A stretch of DNA of 64,000 nt, from positions 7,252,001-7,316,000 of the forward strand of contig NZ_CP116257.1 of assembly GCF_027947595.1 (NCBI RefSeq). The letters run 5' to 3'. The position numbers and the translations under genes are program-made. Position 1 is the first letter of the stretch. Every line of letters begins with the position of its first letter. Source of the DNA: Streptomyces lienomycini. Its GTDB lineage: Bacteria; Actinomycetota; Actinomycetes; Streptomycetales; Streptomycetaceae. The notes beneath the pieces are model-generated. The model made no database searches, was not told where the DNA came from, and saw nothing but the letters and a program-made list of their open reading frames with translations. This document shows positions 51,078-58,783 of this stretch, in pieces.

Positions 51078-51311
51078 CCGGACCTCCCTCGGCACTGTCC
51101 ACACCACTGTCCGTACGTACGACGTCCAGCACTGTATGCGAACGAATGCGGTCGGTTCAGGGCTGGAACGGGCCGGAACTGTGTGGAAACCCTCACGGTC
51201 GGGGGTGGTCACAGGTACACCCCGTTTCCGCCGCCTGGCCCCATCGAGCGGACGTCCGGGCCGCGACAGGATCAAGGAGTCGCCAGAACAGCCCCGTTGG
51301 AAGGAAAGCGC

Positions 51312-52529
51312 GTGTCCGCTCGTCTCCACACCTCCCCCGTCCGGAACAAGCCGAAGAAGCAGCGCGGGCGTGTGCTGTCGGTGGTCGCCGCACTGGCGGT
51401 CCTGGGCGGCGGCCTCGCCGTGAGCGGCTCCACGGCCTACGGCACTCCGCACCACGCCGGTCACCGCGACGCCGTGCGCGAGGGCGCGAAGGACCTGGTG
51501 CGCGAGGACGGTTTCCCCGCCGCGCTGGCCGCCGTCCAGGGGCGCGACGGACGCGTACGCGACTACACGGCGGGCACCGGCGACCTGGCGACCGGCGCGT
51601 CCGTGCCGGTCAACGGCCAGGTCAGGGCGGGCAGCAACACCAAGGCACTCACCGCGGCGGTCGTGCTCCAGCTGGTCGGCGAGGGCAAGGTGAAGCTGGA
51701 CGAGCCGATCGAGACGTACCTGCCGGGCCTGGTGCGCGGCGACGGCATCGACGGCGGCCGGATCACCGTGCGGAACCTGCTCCAGCACACCAGCGGCCTG
51801 CCGGACTACGTCCAGACGCTGGGCCTGGACCCGTTCGAGGTCCGCGACACCTACTACAACCCGCGTGACCTGATCGACCTCGCCCTGAGCCAGAGGGCGG
51901 CGTTCGAACCCGGCGCGAAGTGGCAGTACAGCAACACCAACTACGTCCTGGCGGGCCTGCTCGTCGAGAAGGTCACGGGCCGCCCCTTCGGCGAGGAGAT
52001 CACCGACCGGATCATCCGCCCCCTCGGTCTGAAGGACACCTACTGGCCGAGCGTCGGCGAGCGCGGCATCCGGGGCGCCCACCCCAAGGGCTACGCCGCC
52101 GCCACCCCCGGCGCCCCGCTGGAGGACATCACCCGCCTCGACCCGTCCCAGGCCTGGGCGGCCGGACAGCTCGTCACCACCCCGCGCGACCTGAACCGGT
52201 TCTTCTCCGCCCTGCTCGGCGGCAAGGTGGTGGCGGCCGCCGAACTGAAGGAGATGAAGACCACGGTCCCGGTGACCGAGGGCGCCCCCACGCCCGGCAC
52301 CGGATACGGCCTGGGCCTCTTCCGCACCCCCCTGTCCTGCGGCGTCGAGCTGTGGGGCCACGGCGGCTCCATCCACGGCTACGAGTCCTACGGCGGCGCC
52401 ACCCGGGACGGCCGCGCGGCCACCGTGGCGGCGACGGCCCTGTCCAGTTCGGTGGCCGCCGAACCCGCGGGCATGATGGCGGCGCACCAGCACGTCTTCG
52501 ACCTGGTCGACACGGCCGTCTGCCGGTAG
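51312..52529 (+). CDS. Secreted serine hydrolase (class C beta-lactamase/D-Ala-D-Ala carboxypeptidase fold)
   Basis: A 405-residue exported enzyme. A basic-hydrophobic signal peptide (KKQRGRVLSVVAALAVLGGGLAVSG) precedes the S12 domain: S108-N-T-K111 (AGSNTKALTAAVVLQL), Y206-S-N208 (WQYSNTNYVLAGLLVEKV) and HGGSIHGYES near the end. The set matches Streptomyces R61-type D,D-peptidases and esterases. GTG 51312 has AAGGAAAG upstream. No lipobox, so it is released or wall-bound. Confidence 0.92.
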   Translation: MSARLHTSPVRNKPKKQRGRVLSVVAALAVLGGGLAVSGSTAYGTPHHAGHRDAVREGAKDLVREDGFPAALAAVQGRDGRVRDYTAGTGDLATGASVPVNGQVRAGSNTKALTAAVVLQLVGEGKVKLDEPIETYLPGLVRGDGIDGGRITVRNLLQHTSGLPDYVQTLGLDPFEVRDTYYNPRDLIDLALSQRAAFEPGAKWQYSNTNYVLAGLLVEKVTGRPFGEEITDRIIRPLGLKDTYWPSVGERGIRGAHPKGYAAATPGAPLEDITRLDPSQAWAAGQLVTTPRDLNRFFSALLGGKVVAAAELKEMKTTVPVTEGAPTPGTGYGLGLFRTPLSCGVELWGHGGSIHGYESYGGATRDGRAATVAATALSSSVAAEPAGMMAAHQHVFDLVDTAVCR

Positions 52530-52585
52530 CCCCCGCACCCCGCACCCCGTGCCCCGGCGGCGGGGTGGGGTGGGGTGGGGTACGA

Positions 52586-52673
52586 AAAAGCGTGAACACT
52601 TCGGCTTGTTCTGTCCTCGGACCGCTCAAATGAGCCCGTGGAGGACACTTTGCCGTCGAGTGTTCACGCTTTT
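52586..52673. terminator. 88-nt nested hairpin, bidirectional terminator
   Basis: Outer arms AAAAGCGTGAACACT (52586-52600) and AGTGTTCACGCTTTT (52659-52673) are perfect; inside are TGTCCTC/GAGGACA and GCTCA/TGAGC, so almost the whole 88 nt folds back. T-runs occur at both ends. It lies between the serine hydrolase (+) and the remnant ATPase gene (-), whose stop codon it touches. A G-rich C/G hairpin precedes it. Confidence 0.75.
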
Positions 52674-52836
52674 ACGCAGATACCCCGCTGCCCGGCGTGG
52701 TCACATCCGGCCACGCCCCGGTGACAGTTCGGCCCAGACGGTCTTCGCGGGGGGCCGGTCCCGTGTCGACGCCCCAGCGGTCCGCGTACGCGGCCACGAT
52801 GCGCAGTCCGCGTCCGCCTTCCTCCTCCTCGGCAGC
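52672..52836 (-). pseudogene. 3' fragment of an RsbW-like ATP-binding protein gene
   Basis: On the minus strand the frame ending TAA (52674-52672) reads EEEEGGRGLRIVAAYADRWG then VDTGPAPREDRLGRTVTGAW, the C-terminus of Streptomyces HATPase_c anti-sigma-like proteins (G-x-G-L-x-I-V, then W-G-V). The N-terminal two thirds, including the N-box, are missing: right of about 52836 the sequence becomes the opposite-strand DUF397 remnant. No start codon or ribosome site remains. Confidence 0.65.
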
Positions 52837-52950
52837 CGGATCGGGGAGACACGGGACCCGGTCGCCCCGGGCGTCCGTGAGGCCGCCCGCCTCTCCTTCA
52901 CCGACGCGTCCTGGACCTCGTTCCTGGCGTTCACCGGCAGGCGGGCGTAA
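52837..52950 (+). pseudogene. 3' fragment of a DUF397 gene
   Basis: The plus-strand frame ending TAA at 52948-52950 reads IGETRDPVAPG then LSFTDASWTSFLAFTG, resembling the last half of DUF397 (VRxSxxPxxP ... FTPxxWxxFL). The N-terminal WxKSSYS part is absent. Together with the ATPase fragment it looks like a deletion joint. Confidence 0.5.
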
Positions 52951-52954
52951 CGGC

Positions 52955-53668
52955 TCAGCAGCGGAGCGACCCGCGCCACGCGTCGGCGAGCGCGTCGAGG
53001 TCCCTGCGCCGCTCGTTCCTCAGGTCCCGCGCCTCGTCGGTCCTGGGGTCCAGGAGGTGCCCGAGCGAGCCCGCACGGCGCCGGAATCCGACGCTCTCCC
53101 ACAGTGCCGCGATCTTCTCACCGGCCCGCCCGAACGCGGCCTCGCCCATGGGGGCGTCCGGGAGCTCCGTGGGGTGGGTGGCCGTGATGACGGCGCTACA
53201 GCCGTCGGCCAGGGTCCAGACGGCCTCGGCCGCGAGGACCGGCCCGAGGCCGAAGCCCCGCCAGGCGGGGTCCAGCCGCATGTCGAAGAGGACGAGCAGG
53301 TCGCCGTCGCAGTCCGTCACGGCGTCCCGGAACTCCTGACGGTAGCCGCCCCGGCCCAGGTCGTAGACGCCGAGGACCAGGTGGGACAGGCCGACGTCGT
53401 AGCCCTCCGCGTCGGAGAACGGGAAGGGGCTGAACCTCTCGTCCATCCGCAGGCGGAAGAGCCGCATCGAGCCGATCTCGTGCCGGACGGTCTGCGTCGC
53501 GGACCCCTCCGGCCGGTCCAGGTACCGGCTCGACCGGACGGACACGTCCCATGCGTCGAAGCCGTTCTCGTCCCCCTCCGAGCCGACGAAGTGCCACGTC
53601 CGGTACTCCAGGTTCAACCGGCGCGGATCGCCCGGAAGTTGGTCGGCGGAACGCTTCGAAGAGATCAC
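52955..53668 (-). CDS. GNAT-like protein of unknown substrate
   Basis: A 237-residue soluble protein. The middle has a GNAT-like acetyl-CoA loop (LVLFDMRLDPAWRGFGLGPVLAAEAVWTL) and a later ALWESVGFRRRAG segment typical of the end of the GNAT fold. The first 100 residues (LNLEYRTWHFVGSEGDENGFDAWD) match nothing I know. GTG 53668 is preferred; an in-frame GTG at 53686 is possible. Function unknown. Confidence 0.72.
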   Translation of the reverse strand: MISSKRSADQLPGDPRRLNLEYRTWHFVGSEGDENGFDAWDVSVRSSRYLDRPEGSATQTVRHEIGSMRLFRLRMDERFSPFPFSDAEGYDVGLSHLVLGVYDLGRGGYRQEFRDAVTDCDGDLLVLFDMRLDPAWRGFGLGPVLAAEAVWTLADGCSAVITATHPTELPDAPMGEAAFGRAGEKIAALWESVGFRRRAGSLGHLLDPRTDEARDLRNERRRDLDALADAWRGSLRC

Positions 53669-53719
53669 GTTCGGGACCCTACCCACTCGCCCGGTTCCCG
53701 GCTTGGGGATAGTGCTGCC

Positions 53720-54229
53720 ATGGTCAATTTCCCACGCAACACCCTGTTACTCGCCTCCACCGTGCTCACCGCGGTCCTCGCCCTCTACATCGCCCTCGTG
53801 GCCCTCGGGAACATCACCGACTTCGACAACAACCAGCAGTACGTGCATCACGTCCTGGCGATGGACACGACGTTCAAGGACGACGACCTGATGTGGCGGG
53901 CGATCACGAGCAAGGGGCTCCAGGACACCGCCTACGTGGCGATCATCGTCTGGGAGACCGTCGCCGCGCTGGTGCTGATCTGCGCGACCTGGCTGTGGAT
54001 ACGCAGGGACCACACCCTGGCACGGCGCTTCACCACGTACGGCACCCTCATGCTGATGCTGCTCTTCGGCGCCGGGTTCCTCGCGATCGGCGGGGAGTGG
54101 TTCGCGATGTGGCAGTCGGAGGACTGGAACGGGCTGGACGCGGCGACGCGGGTGCTCCTGTTCAGCGGCGTCGTGCTGATCGTGGCGCACCTGCCGTCCG
54201 ACCGGGCGGAGGTTACGCGACCACGGTGA
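53720..54229 (+). CDS. DUF2165 membrane protein with a TTA codon
   Basis: A 169-residue protein with four hydrophobic helices and the DUF2165 pattern (NITDFDNNQQYVHHVLAMD, between helices 1 and 2; AIGGEWFAMWQSEDWNG between helices 3 and 4). Function unknown. Codon 10 is TTA (53747-53749), the only in-frame TTA I found in the window; in Streptomyces such genes depend on the bldA tRNA. ATG 53720 has no ribosome site, so the mRNA may be leaderless. It overlaps the convergent neighbour by 17 bp. Confidence 0.88.
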   Translation: MVNFPRNTLLLASTVLTAVLALYIALVALGNITDFDNNQQYVHHVLAMDTTFKDDDLMWRAITSKGLQDTAYVAIIVWETVAALVLICATWLWIRRDHTLARRFTTYGTLMLMLLFGAGFLAIGGEWFAMWQSEDWNGLDAATRVLLFSGVVLIVAHLPSDRAEVTRPR

Positions 54230-54788
54230 CCGTGGTGCCGGACGTGCCGAACTCCCAGAGCGCGTCGCCGTCGGCCTTGGGCAGCCGTATGCCGCCCGTC
54301 CTGGCGCCGGCGGCGGCCGGGGGCGGCGAGGAGCCGTCCACGGCGTTGGAGAAGGCGACCCAGACGCCGTCCTCCTGGGTGAAGTACATGATCTGCTCGA
54401 CCCGTACGCCGTCGGAGCCCGTCGTCGGGTCCTGACGGCGGGTGCCGACGCTGTACTTGCCGGGGTCGGGATCGACCGTCCCCGGCCACACCGCGAAGGA
54501 CCGCCGGGTGGCGTCGCTGGCGTCGACCAGCCACACCCGGTCCTGTCCGACCGAGTAGACGACGCGCCGCCCGGTGCCCGATCCGTCCGGCACCGGGGCC
54601 GGCGCGGTCTTCTTCGGTTCGGGGCGCGCGTCCGCGGGGGCCGACGCCGACGGCCTCGGTTTCGTCGCCGCGGCGGTGGGCTGGGGGCCCTGCTCCGCCT
54701 GCGCGGCCAGGACGGTCACCGCCGCGATCGCGCCCACGGTCAGACCGGAGACCCAGGCCCAGGAGGGAACTCGGGCAGGCACGGGCAC
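54213..54788 (-). CDS. Membrane-anchored extracytoplasmic protein
   Basis: A 191-residue protein with an uncleaved-type signal anchor (WVSGLTVGAIAAVTVLAAQA, about 12-31), a Pro/Ala/Lys linker and a beta-rich domain of about 120 residues (RRVVYSVGQDRVWLVDASD, QIMYFTQEDGVWVAFSN) exposed outside. No catalytic motif seen. GTG 54788 has GAGGAG five bases upstream. It is upstream of nothing obvious on its strand except the SLATT gene 90 bp behind it. Confidence 0.72.
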   Translation of the reverse strand: MPVPARVPSWAWVSGLTVGAIAAVTVLAAQAEQGPQPTAAATKPRPSASAPADARPEPKKTAPAPVPDGSGTGRRVVYSVGQDRVWLVDASDATRRSFAVWPGTVDPDPGKYSVGTRRQDPTTGSDGVRVEQIMYFTQEDGVWVAFSNAVDGSSPPPAAAGARTGGIRLPKADGDALWEFGTSGTTVTVVA

Positions 54789-54878
54789 GCATCTCCTCAG
54801 CTACGAGAACCCCGACACACCGGGGGTCCGATCATCTTACTGCGGCCGGTCTCGTGCCCCGGGCCGCCGGCCGCGCCG

Positions 54879-55751
54879 TCAGCCCGTTCCCCGGGAGGCC
54901 CGCCACATCGTGTGCTCGCGGCTGATCGCCTCCTCGGCGTCGGACACCTCGTCCGCCCAGGTCTCCTCGTCGGCGTGGACCAGGCGTTCGTGGATCACGC
55001 TCAGCTCGGTGGCGGCGAAGGTGTAGGCCCGGCCGAGCGTCTCGTACTGCCGCACCGCGAGCCACGCCGAGCCGGCGCCCAGCACGGCGGCGAGGATGCC
55101 GGCCAGGTCGAAGGTGAACAGGTCGAGGAGGCGCAGGACCGCCGCCGTCAGGCCGAGTCCCTCGACGGCGATGAGCACCAGGCGCCAGCGCCGGGCGTTG
55201 CGGACGTTCGACGCCGCCTTCGCCGAGTACCACGCCTGCTGGTCCTCGATCCGGTGGCGCAGATACGCCTCCTTGCGCTCGGCGAAGGGCCGGGCGCGCA
55301 GGTCCGTCATGGCGTCGGTGACCGCGATCGACCCCAGCGGCGAGAGACTGGAGACGGGCGCCTCCCGCAGCAGCTCCCCCAGGCGCAGCTGGAACCTGCG
55401 GTGCGCCCCGGCCTCGGGCAGGTCCGCGGGGAAGGGCGTCCCTCCCACCGCGAAGCGCCAGGCCAGGGTCTTCGTGGACTCGGCGAGCGCGCGGCCGTCG
55501 TACCAGGACTGCTCGGGGCGCTCCGTCAGCAGCCAGACCTCGACGCAGATGGTCAGCACGAAGACCGCCACGAGCCCGACGACCGCCGCTCGCTGGTCGA
55601 GGGCGCCGCACAGCGCCGCGGCGACGGCCAGCGCCAGCCGGATCTTCGTACCCCGGATGTAGTTCCGCTGCCCGCCCAGCGAAGCGGAGTCCGAGGACCG
55701 GAACACCACCGGAAGGTCGTCGTCCCCCAGGCCGTGCGACCCGTCACTCAT
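54879..55751 (-). CDS. SLATT/DUF4231 membrane protein
   Basis: A 290-residue protein with two pairs of membrane helices (about 36-75 and 190-232) separated by a long cytoplasmic helical segment (FAERKEAYLRHRIEDQQAWYSAKAASNVRNARRW), and a C-terminal helix (TELSVIHERLVHADEETWADEVSDAE). This is the DUF4231/SLATT arrangement. SLATT domains are 2-TM effectors tied to nucleotide-signal and other conflict systems and are thought to form pores. ATG 55751; it is divergent from the TIR-WD40 gene, 128 bp apart. Confidence 0.83.
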   Translation of the reverse strand: MSDGSHGLGDDDLPVVFRSSDSASLGGQRNYIRGTKIRLALAVAAALCGALDQRAAVVGLVAVFVLTICVEVWLLTERPEQSWYDGRALAESTKTLAWRFAVGGTPFPADLPEAGAHRRFQLRLGELLREAPVSSLSPLGSIAVTDAMTDLRARPFAERKEAYLRHRIEDQQAWYSAKAASNVRNARRWRLVLIAVEGLGLTAAVLRLLDLFTFDLAGILAAVLGAGSAWLAVRQYETLGRAYTFAATELSVIHERLVHADEETWADEVSDAEEAISREHTMWRASRGTG

Positions 55752-55779
55752 CCGCGCCCCCACTCTCGCGACTCCGGCC

Positions 55780-55791
55780 ACTCAAGTGAGT
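55780..55791. promoter_or_regulatory. Dyad ACTCA-AG-TGAGT in the SLATT/TIR divergent region
   Basis: A perfect 5-bp dyad in an AT-richer patch 28 bp from the SLATT start. A TTGACA lies at 55807-55812, but no matching -10 for the TIR gene is visible. Possible shared operator. Confidence 0.4.
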
Positions 55792-55879
55792 ATTCTTGCG
55801 TCACTTTTGACAGCGTGTCAGGCCGTTGGCCAAGGGGCATGAGCCAGTCACTGCCGCACGCCGGGACGGGGGTCCATCC

Positions 55880-58744
55880 ATGCGCTATGCCGCGTTCATC
55901 TCGTACAGTCACACACCCGACACGCGTCGGGCCCGGCTCCTGAGACAGGCGCTGCACACGTTCGCCAGGCCCTGGAACCGGATGCGGGCGCTGCGGGTGT
56001 TCCTCGACAACGCCGCCATGTCGATGGAGCACAACCTGTGGAGCACCGTGGAGCAGGCGCTCGGCGACTCCGAGTACCTGCTGCTCCTCGCGTCGCCGCA
56101 GGCGGGGGCGTCGAAGTGGGTGGGCAAGGAGATCGACTGGTGGCGGCGGGGCCCGCGTCCGGAGAAGCTGCTGCTGGTGGTCACGGGCGGGGAGATCCAC
56201 TGGGACGAGGCGGCCGGGGACTTCGACTTCGCGCGCTCCACCTGCCTCCATCCGGCCCTGCGCGGCCACTTCACCGCCGAACCGCGCTGGGTGGACCTGC
56301 GGTGGATGGACGCCGACCACGCCGGAGACCTCCGCGACCCGCGCTTCCGCGAGGCCGTCGCGGACCTCGCGGCGCCGCTGCACGGCCGGCCGAAGGACGA
56401 ACTGTTCGGGGAGGACGTGACCCAGCGGGGCCGGCTCCGCCGCTTCCGGCGGGGCATGCTGGCGGGCATGACCGCGCTGGCCGTACTGGCCACCGCCACC
56501 GCGGTGTTCGCCTTCGTCCAGCGCAACACGGCCCAGGAACAGGCCCGCATCGCCACGGCCCGCCAACTGGCGGCGACGGCCCTCAACCTGAGCGACGACG
56601 ACCTGGAACTGGCCTCACTGCTCGCGGTGCAGGCGTACCGGGTGCAGGAGACGCCGGAGACGGTGTCGGCGCTGTACCGGGTGAGCGCGGCCAGCCCCCG
56701 GCTCACCCGCTTCGTCCGTGCCGACGACCGCGTGACGGCGCTGGCCCTCAGCAACTCGCCCCGGTACGTGGCGGTCGGCTCCGCGCGGGGCTCGGTCGAC
56801 GTGTGGACGGCCGACGGGACCCGCAAAGTGCGCACGCTCGACGCCTCCGGCGAGGTCACGGGTCTGACGTTCAGCGACGACGACCGCCTGCTGGCCGTGT
56901 CCAGCGAGTCGGGGGAGACTCTCGTCCAGGACTTGGACGCCAAGGACGCGGAGGACGGGCTGCGCCGCCTGTCCGGTGGCGGCGACGCCGTACAGGCCAT
57001 GATGTTCAGCTTCCAGTCCCACGTGCTGGCGACCGTCGACGACGCCGGGACCCTCCGGTTCTACGACACCACGAGCGACAAGCCGGTCGACAGCGTCCAG
57101 ACCGACGTCGGCAGTGTCATGAACCTGTCCTTTCTGGACGAGGGGACCAAACTGTTCGTTTCCCACCCCGTCGGCTGGAAGTTGTACGGCGGTGACGGCG
57201 GGAAGACGGTCGAACTCGCCTCTTCCGACCGCACCATCTACCCCTTCAACAACTACCGGCACGCGGCTTCGCCGAACGGCAGCTGTTTCGGCTTCGTGAA
57301 GTACGGGGGCGTGTACCTCGACTCGCCCGGGAACATGCTCCGTGCCGAGACGGGCGGGAGCGGGCCCGAGGACGAGGACGGCGAATGCCCGGCCCCTCCG
57401 GGCGTGATCGTCAACGAAGCCGACGTCCTGGCGGTCTCGGACGGCGGCAGGGCCGCGGTGGGGACGAGTGACGGACTGCTGGTGTCGACCGCGGCCACCG
57501 GTGACCGGCCGGAGGCGCTGGAGACACTCACCGGCATCGAGGCTCCGTCGGTCCTCACCTTCTCCCCGGGGGACGGCGACCGCCTCGCCTCGGCGAACGG
57601 GGACACCGTCGCCCTGTGGGAGCTGAACGACCCGGGCCCCACTGCTCACTCTCCCGGTATCGCCGTTCCGGACGCAACGATCGTCCCCTCGCACCCGCCG
57701 CTGGCCGTGGGCCCGGACGGCACGCTGGTGTGGAGTCACGACCCGCAGGACGACAGCACCACTCTGGAGTCCTGGACACCCGGCAGCAAGGCCGACTCAC
57801 TCGTGTACGGGCAGGGGGCCGACGAACTCTACGACGCCATCGTGTTCGGCCGAAGCGGACAGCTGATCTACACGGCCACGGAGAAGGTCGTGGAGACGTG
57901 GTCGGTGGCCGACTCCGGGGCACTGGTACGGAAGCACTCGGTCCGGGTGCGTGAAGACGACTCCGACCCGCAGAGGGACACCACGGGCGCGGTCCGTCTC
58001 GTGGCGGCGGCAGACGGCAAGGTCGCCGTGATGCCGTCCGACGGCTCCGTGCTGCTCCTCGACCCCGCCACGGGGGAACGGTCCACAGCGGTAGCGGCAC
58101 GGAAGCCGAATCTGACGGCGGCCGAGCGGGCGCGGTACGAGCAAGTCGAGTACCAGCGGGCATTCGGCGAACAGGGCCGGCTCGCGGCGGTCTCGACCCA
58201 GGACGGCCGGATCGACATCCACGAGCTGCCCTCCGGCCACCGGAGACACCGGTTGACGACCGGCTCCTCGTCCGTGGACGCCCTCGCCCTGTCCGAGAGG
58301 AACAGCGCGCTCTACGCCGTCGTCGGCGGCACCACCCTGCAACGATGGGACAGCACCACGGGCAAGCTGCGGTGGCGCTCGGACGGGGCAGCCGGGTTCG
58401 GCGTGGTCGCGGACCCCACCGGACGCTGGGTCGCGACGCTGGCCGGGGACGGAACGGTCTGGCTGTGGGACGCCCGGACCGGTGAGCGGCTGGGCAGCAC
58501 GCGGCTGCCGGCCCCGCACACGATCGCCGGTATCTCGGGCGCCGGTCCGCACAGTTCGCTGGCGTTCTCCCCCGACGGATCGTCGCTGTGGTCCGTCACC
58601 GAGAAGGGCGCGCTGCTCTCCTGGGACACCTCGGCCGACGCCTGGATCAAGAGCTTGTGCCATCGGGTGCACCGCCGTCTCACCGAAGCCGAACAGGCCC
58701 GCTACCTGACCTCGGTCTCCGACGGGCCCGCCGCCTGCGGCTGA
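55880..58744 (+). CDS. TIR-TM-WD40 protein
   Basis: A 954-residue protein. Residues 1-150: TIR domain starting MRYAAFISYSHTPDTRRA, with the catalytic-type glutamate E84 in SKWVGKEIDWW, so NADase activity is plausible. Residues about 190-215: one membrane helix (MLAGMTALAVLATATAVFAF). Residues 218-262: helical linker (ARIATARQLAATALNLSDDDLELASLLAVQAYRVQ, also seen in other actinobacterial WD40 sensors). Residues 275-935: WD40-like beta-propeller repeats, probably two propellers. TIR and propeller lie on opposite sides of, or are tethered to, the membrane. ATG 55880 matches the TIR start. Neighbour: divergent SLATT gene. Confidence 0.9.
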   Translation: MRYAAFISYSHTPDTRRARLLRQALHTFARPWNRMRALRVFLDNAAMSMEHNLWSTVEQALGDSEYLLLLASPQAGASKWVGKEIDWWRRGPRPEKLLLVVTGGEIHWDEAAGDFDFARSTCLHPALRGHFTAEPRWVDLRWMDADHAGDLRDPRFREAVADLAAPLHGRPKDELFGEDVTQRGRLRRFRRGMLAGMTALAVLATATAVFAFVQRNTAQEQARIATARQLAATALNLSDDDLELASLLAVQAYRVQETPETVSALYRVSAASPRLTRFVRADDRVTALALSNSPRYVAVGSARGSVDVWTADGTRKVRTLDASGEVTGLTFSDDDRLLAVSSESGETLVQDLDAKDAEDGLRRLSGGGDAVQAMMFSFQSHVLATVDDAGTLRFYDTTSDKPVDSVQTDVGSVMNLSFLDEGTKLFVSHPVGWKLYGGDGGKTVELASSDRTIYPFNNYRHAASPNGSCFGFVKYGGVYLDSPGNMLRAETGGSGPEDEDGECPAPPGVIVNEADVLAVSDGGRAAVGTSDGLLVSTAATGDRPEALETLTGIEAPSVLTFSPGDGDRLASANGDTVALWELNDPGPTAHSPGIAVPDATIVPSHPPLAVGPDGTLVWSHDPQDDSTTLESWTPGSKADSLVYGQGADELYDAIVFGRSGQLIYTATEKVVETWSVADSGALVRKHSVRVREDDSDPQRDTTGAVRLVAAADGKVAVMPSDGSVLLLDPATGERSTAVAARKPNLTAAERARYEQVEYQRAFGEQGRLAAVSTQDGRIDIHELPSGHRRHRLTTGSSSVDALALSERNSALYAVVGGTTLQRWDSTTGKLRWRSDGAAGFGVVADPTGRWVATLAGDGTVWLWDARTGERLGSTRLPAPHTIAGISGAGPHSSLAFSPDGSSLWSVTEKGALLSWDTSADAWIKSLCHRVHRRLTEAEQARYLTSVSDGPAACG

Positions 58745-58752
58745 GCGACGGC

Positions 58753-58774
58753 GGGGCGGCATCGGTGCCGCCCC
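58753..58774. terminator. Bidirectional terminator
   Basis: GGGGCGGC (58753-58760), ATCGGT loop, GCCGCCCC (58767-58774), between the convergent TIR and fbiC genes. Confidence 0.75.
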
Positions 58775-58783
58775 ACCCGTCAC

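Noticed and set aside
55807..55835. TTGACA as -35 of the TIR gene
   Set aside because: No -10-like hexamer lies 16-19 bp downstream, so I did not call a promoter.
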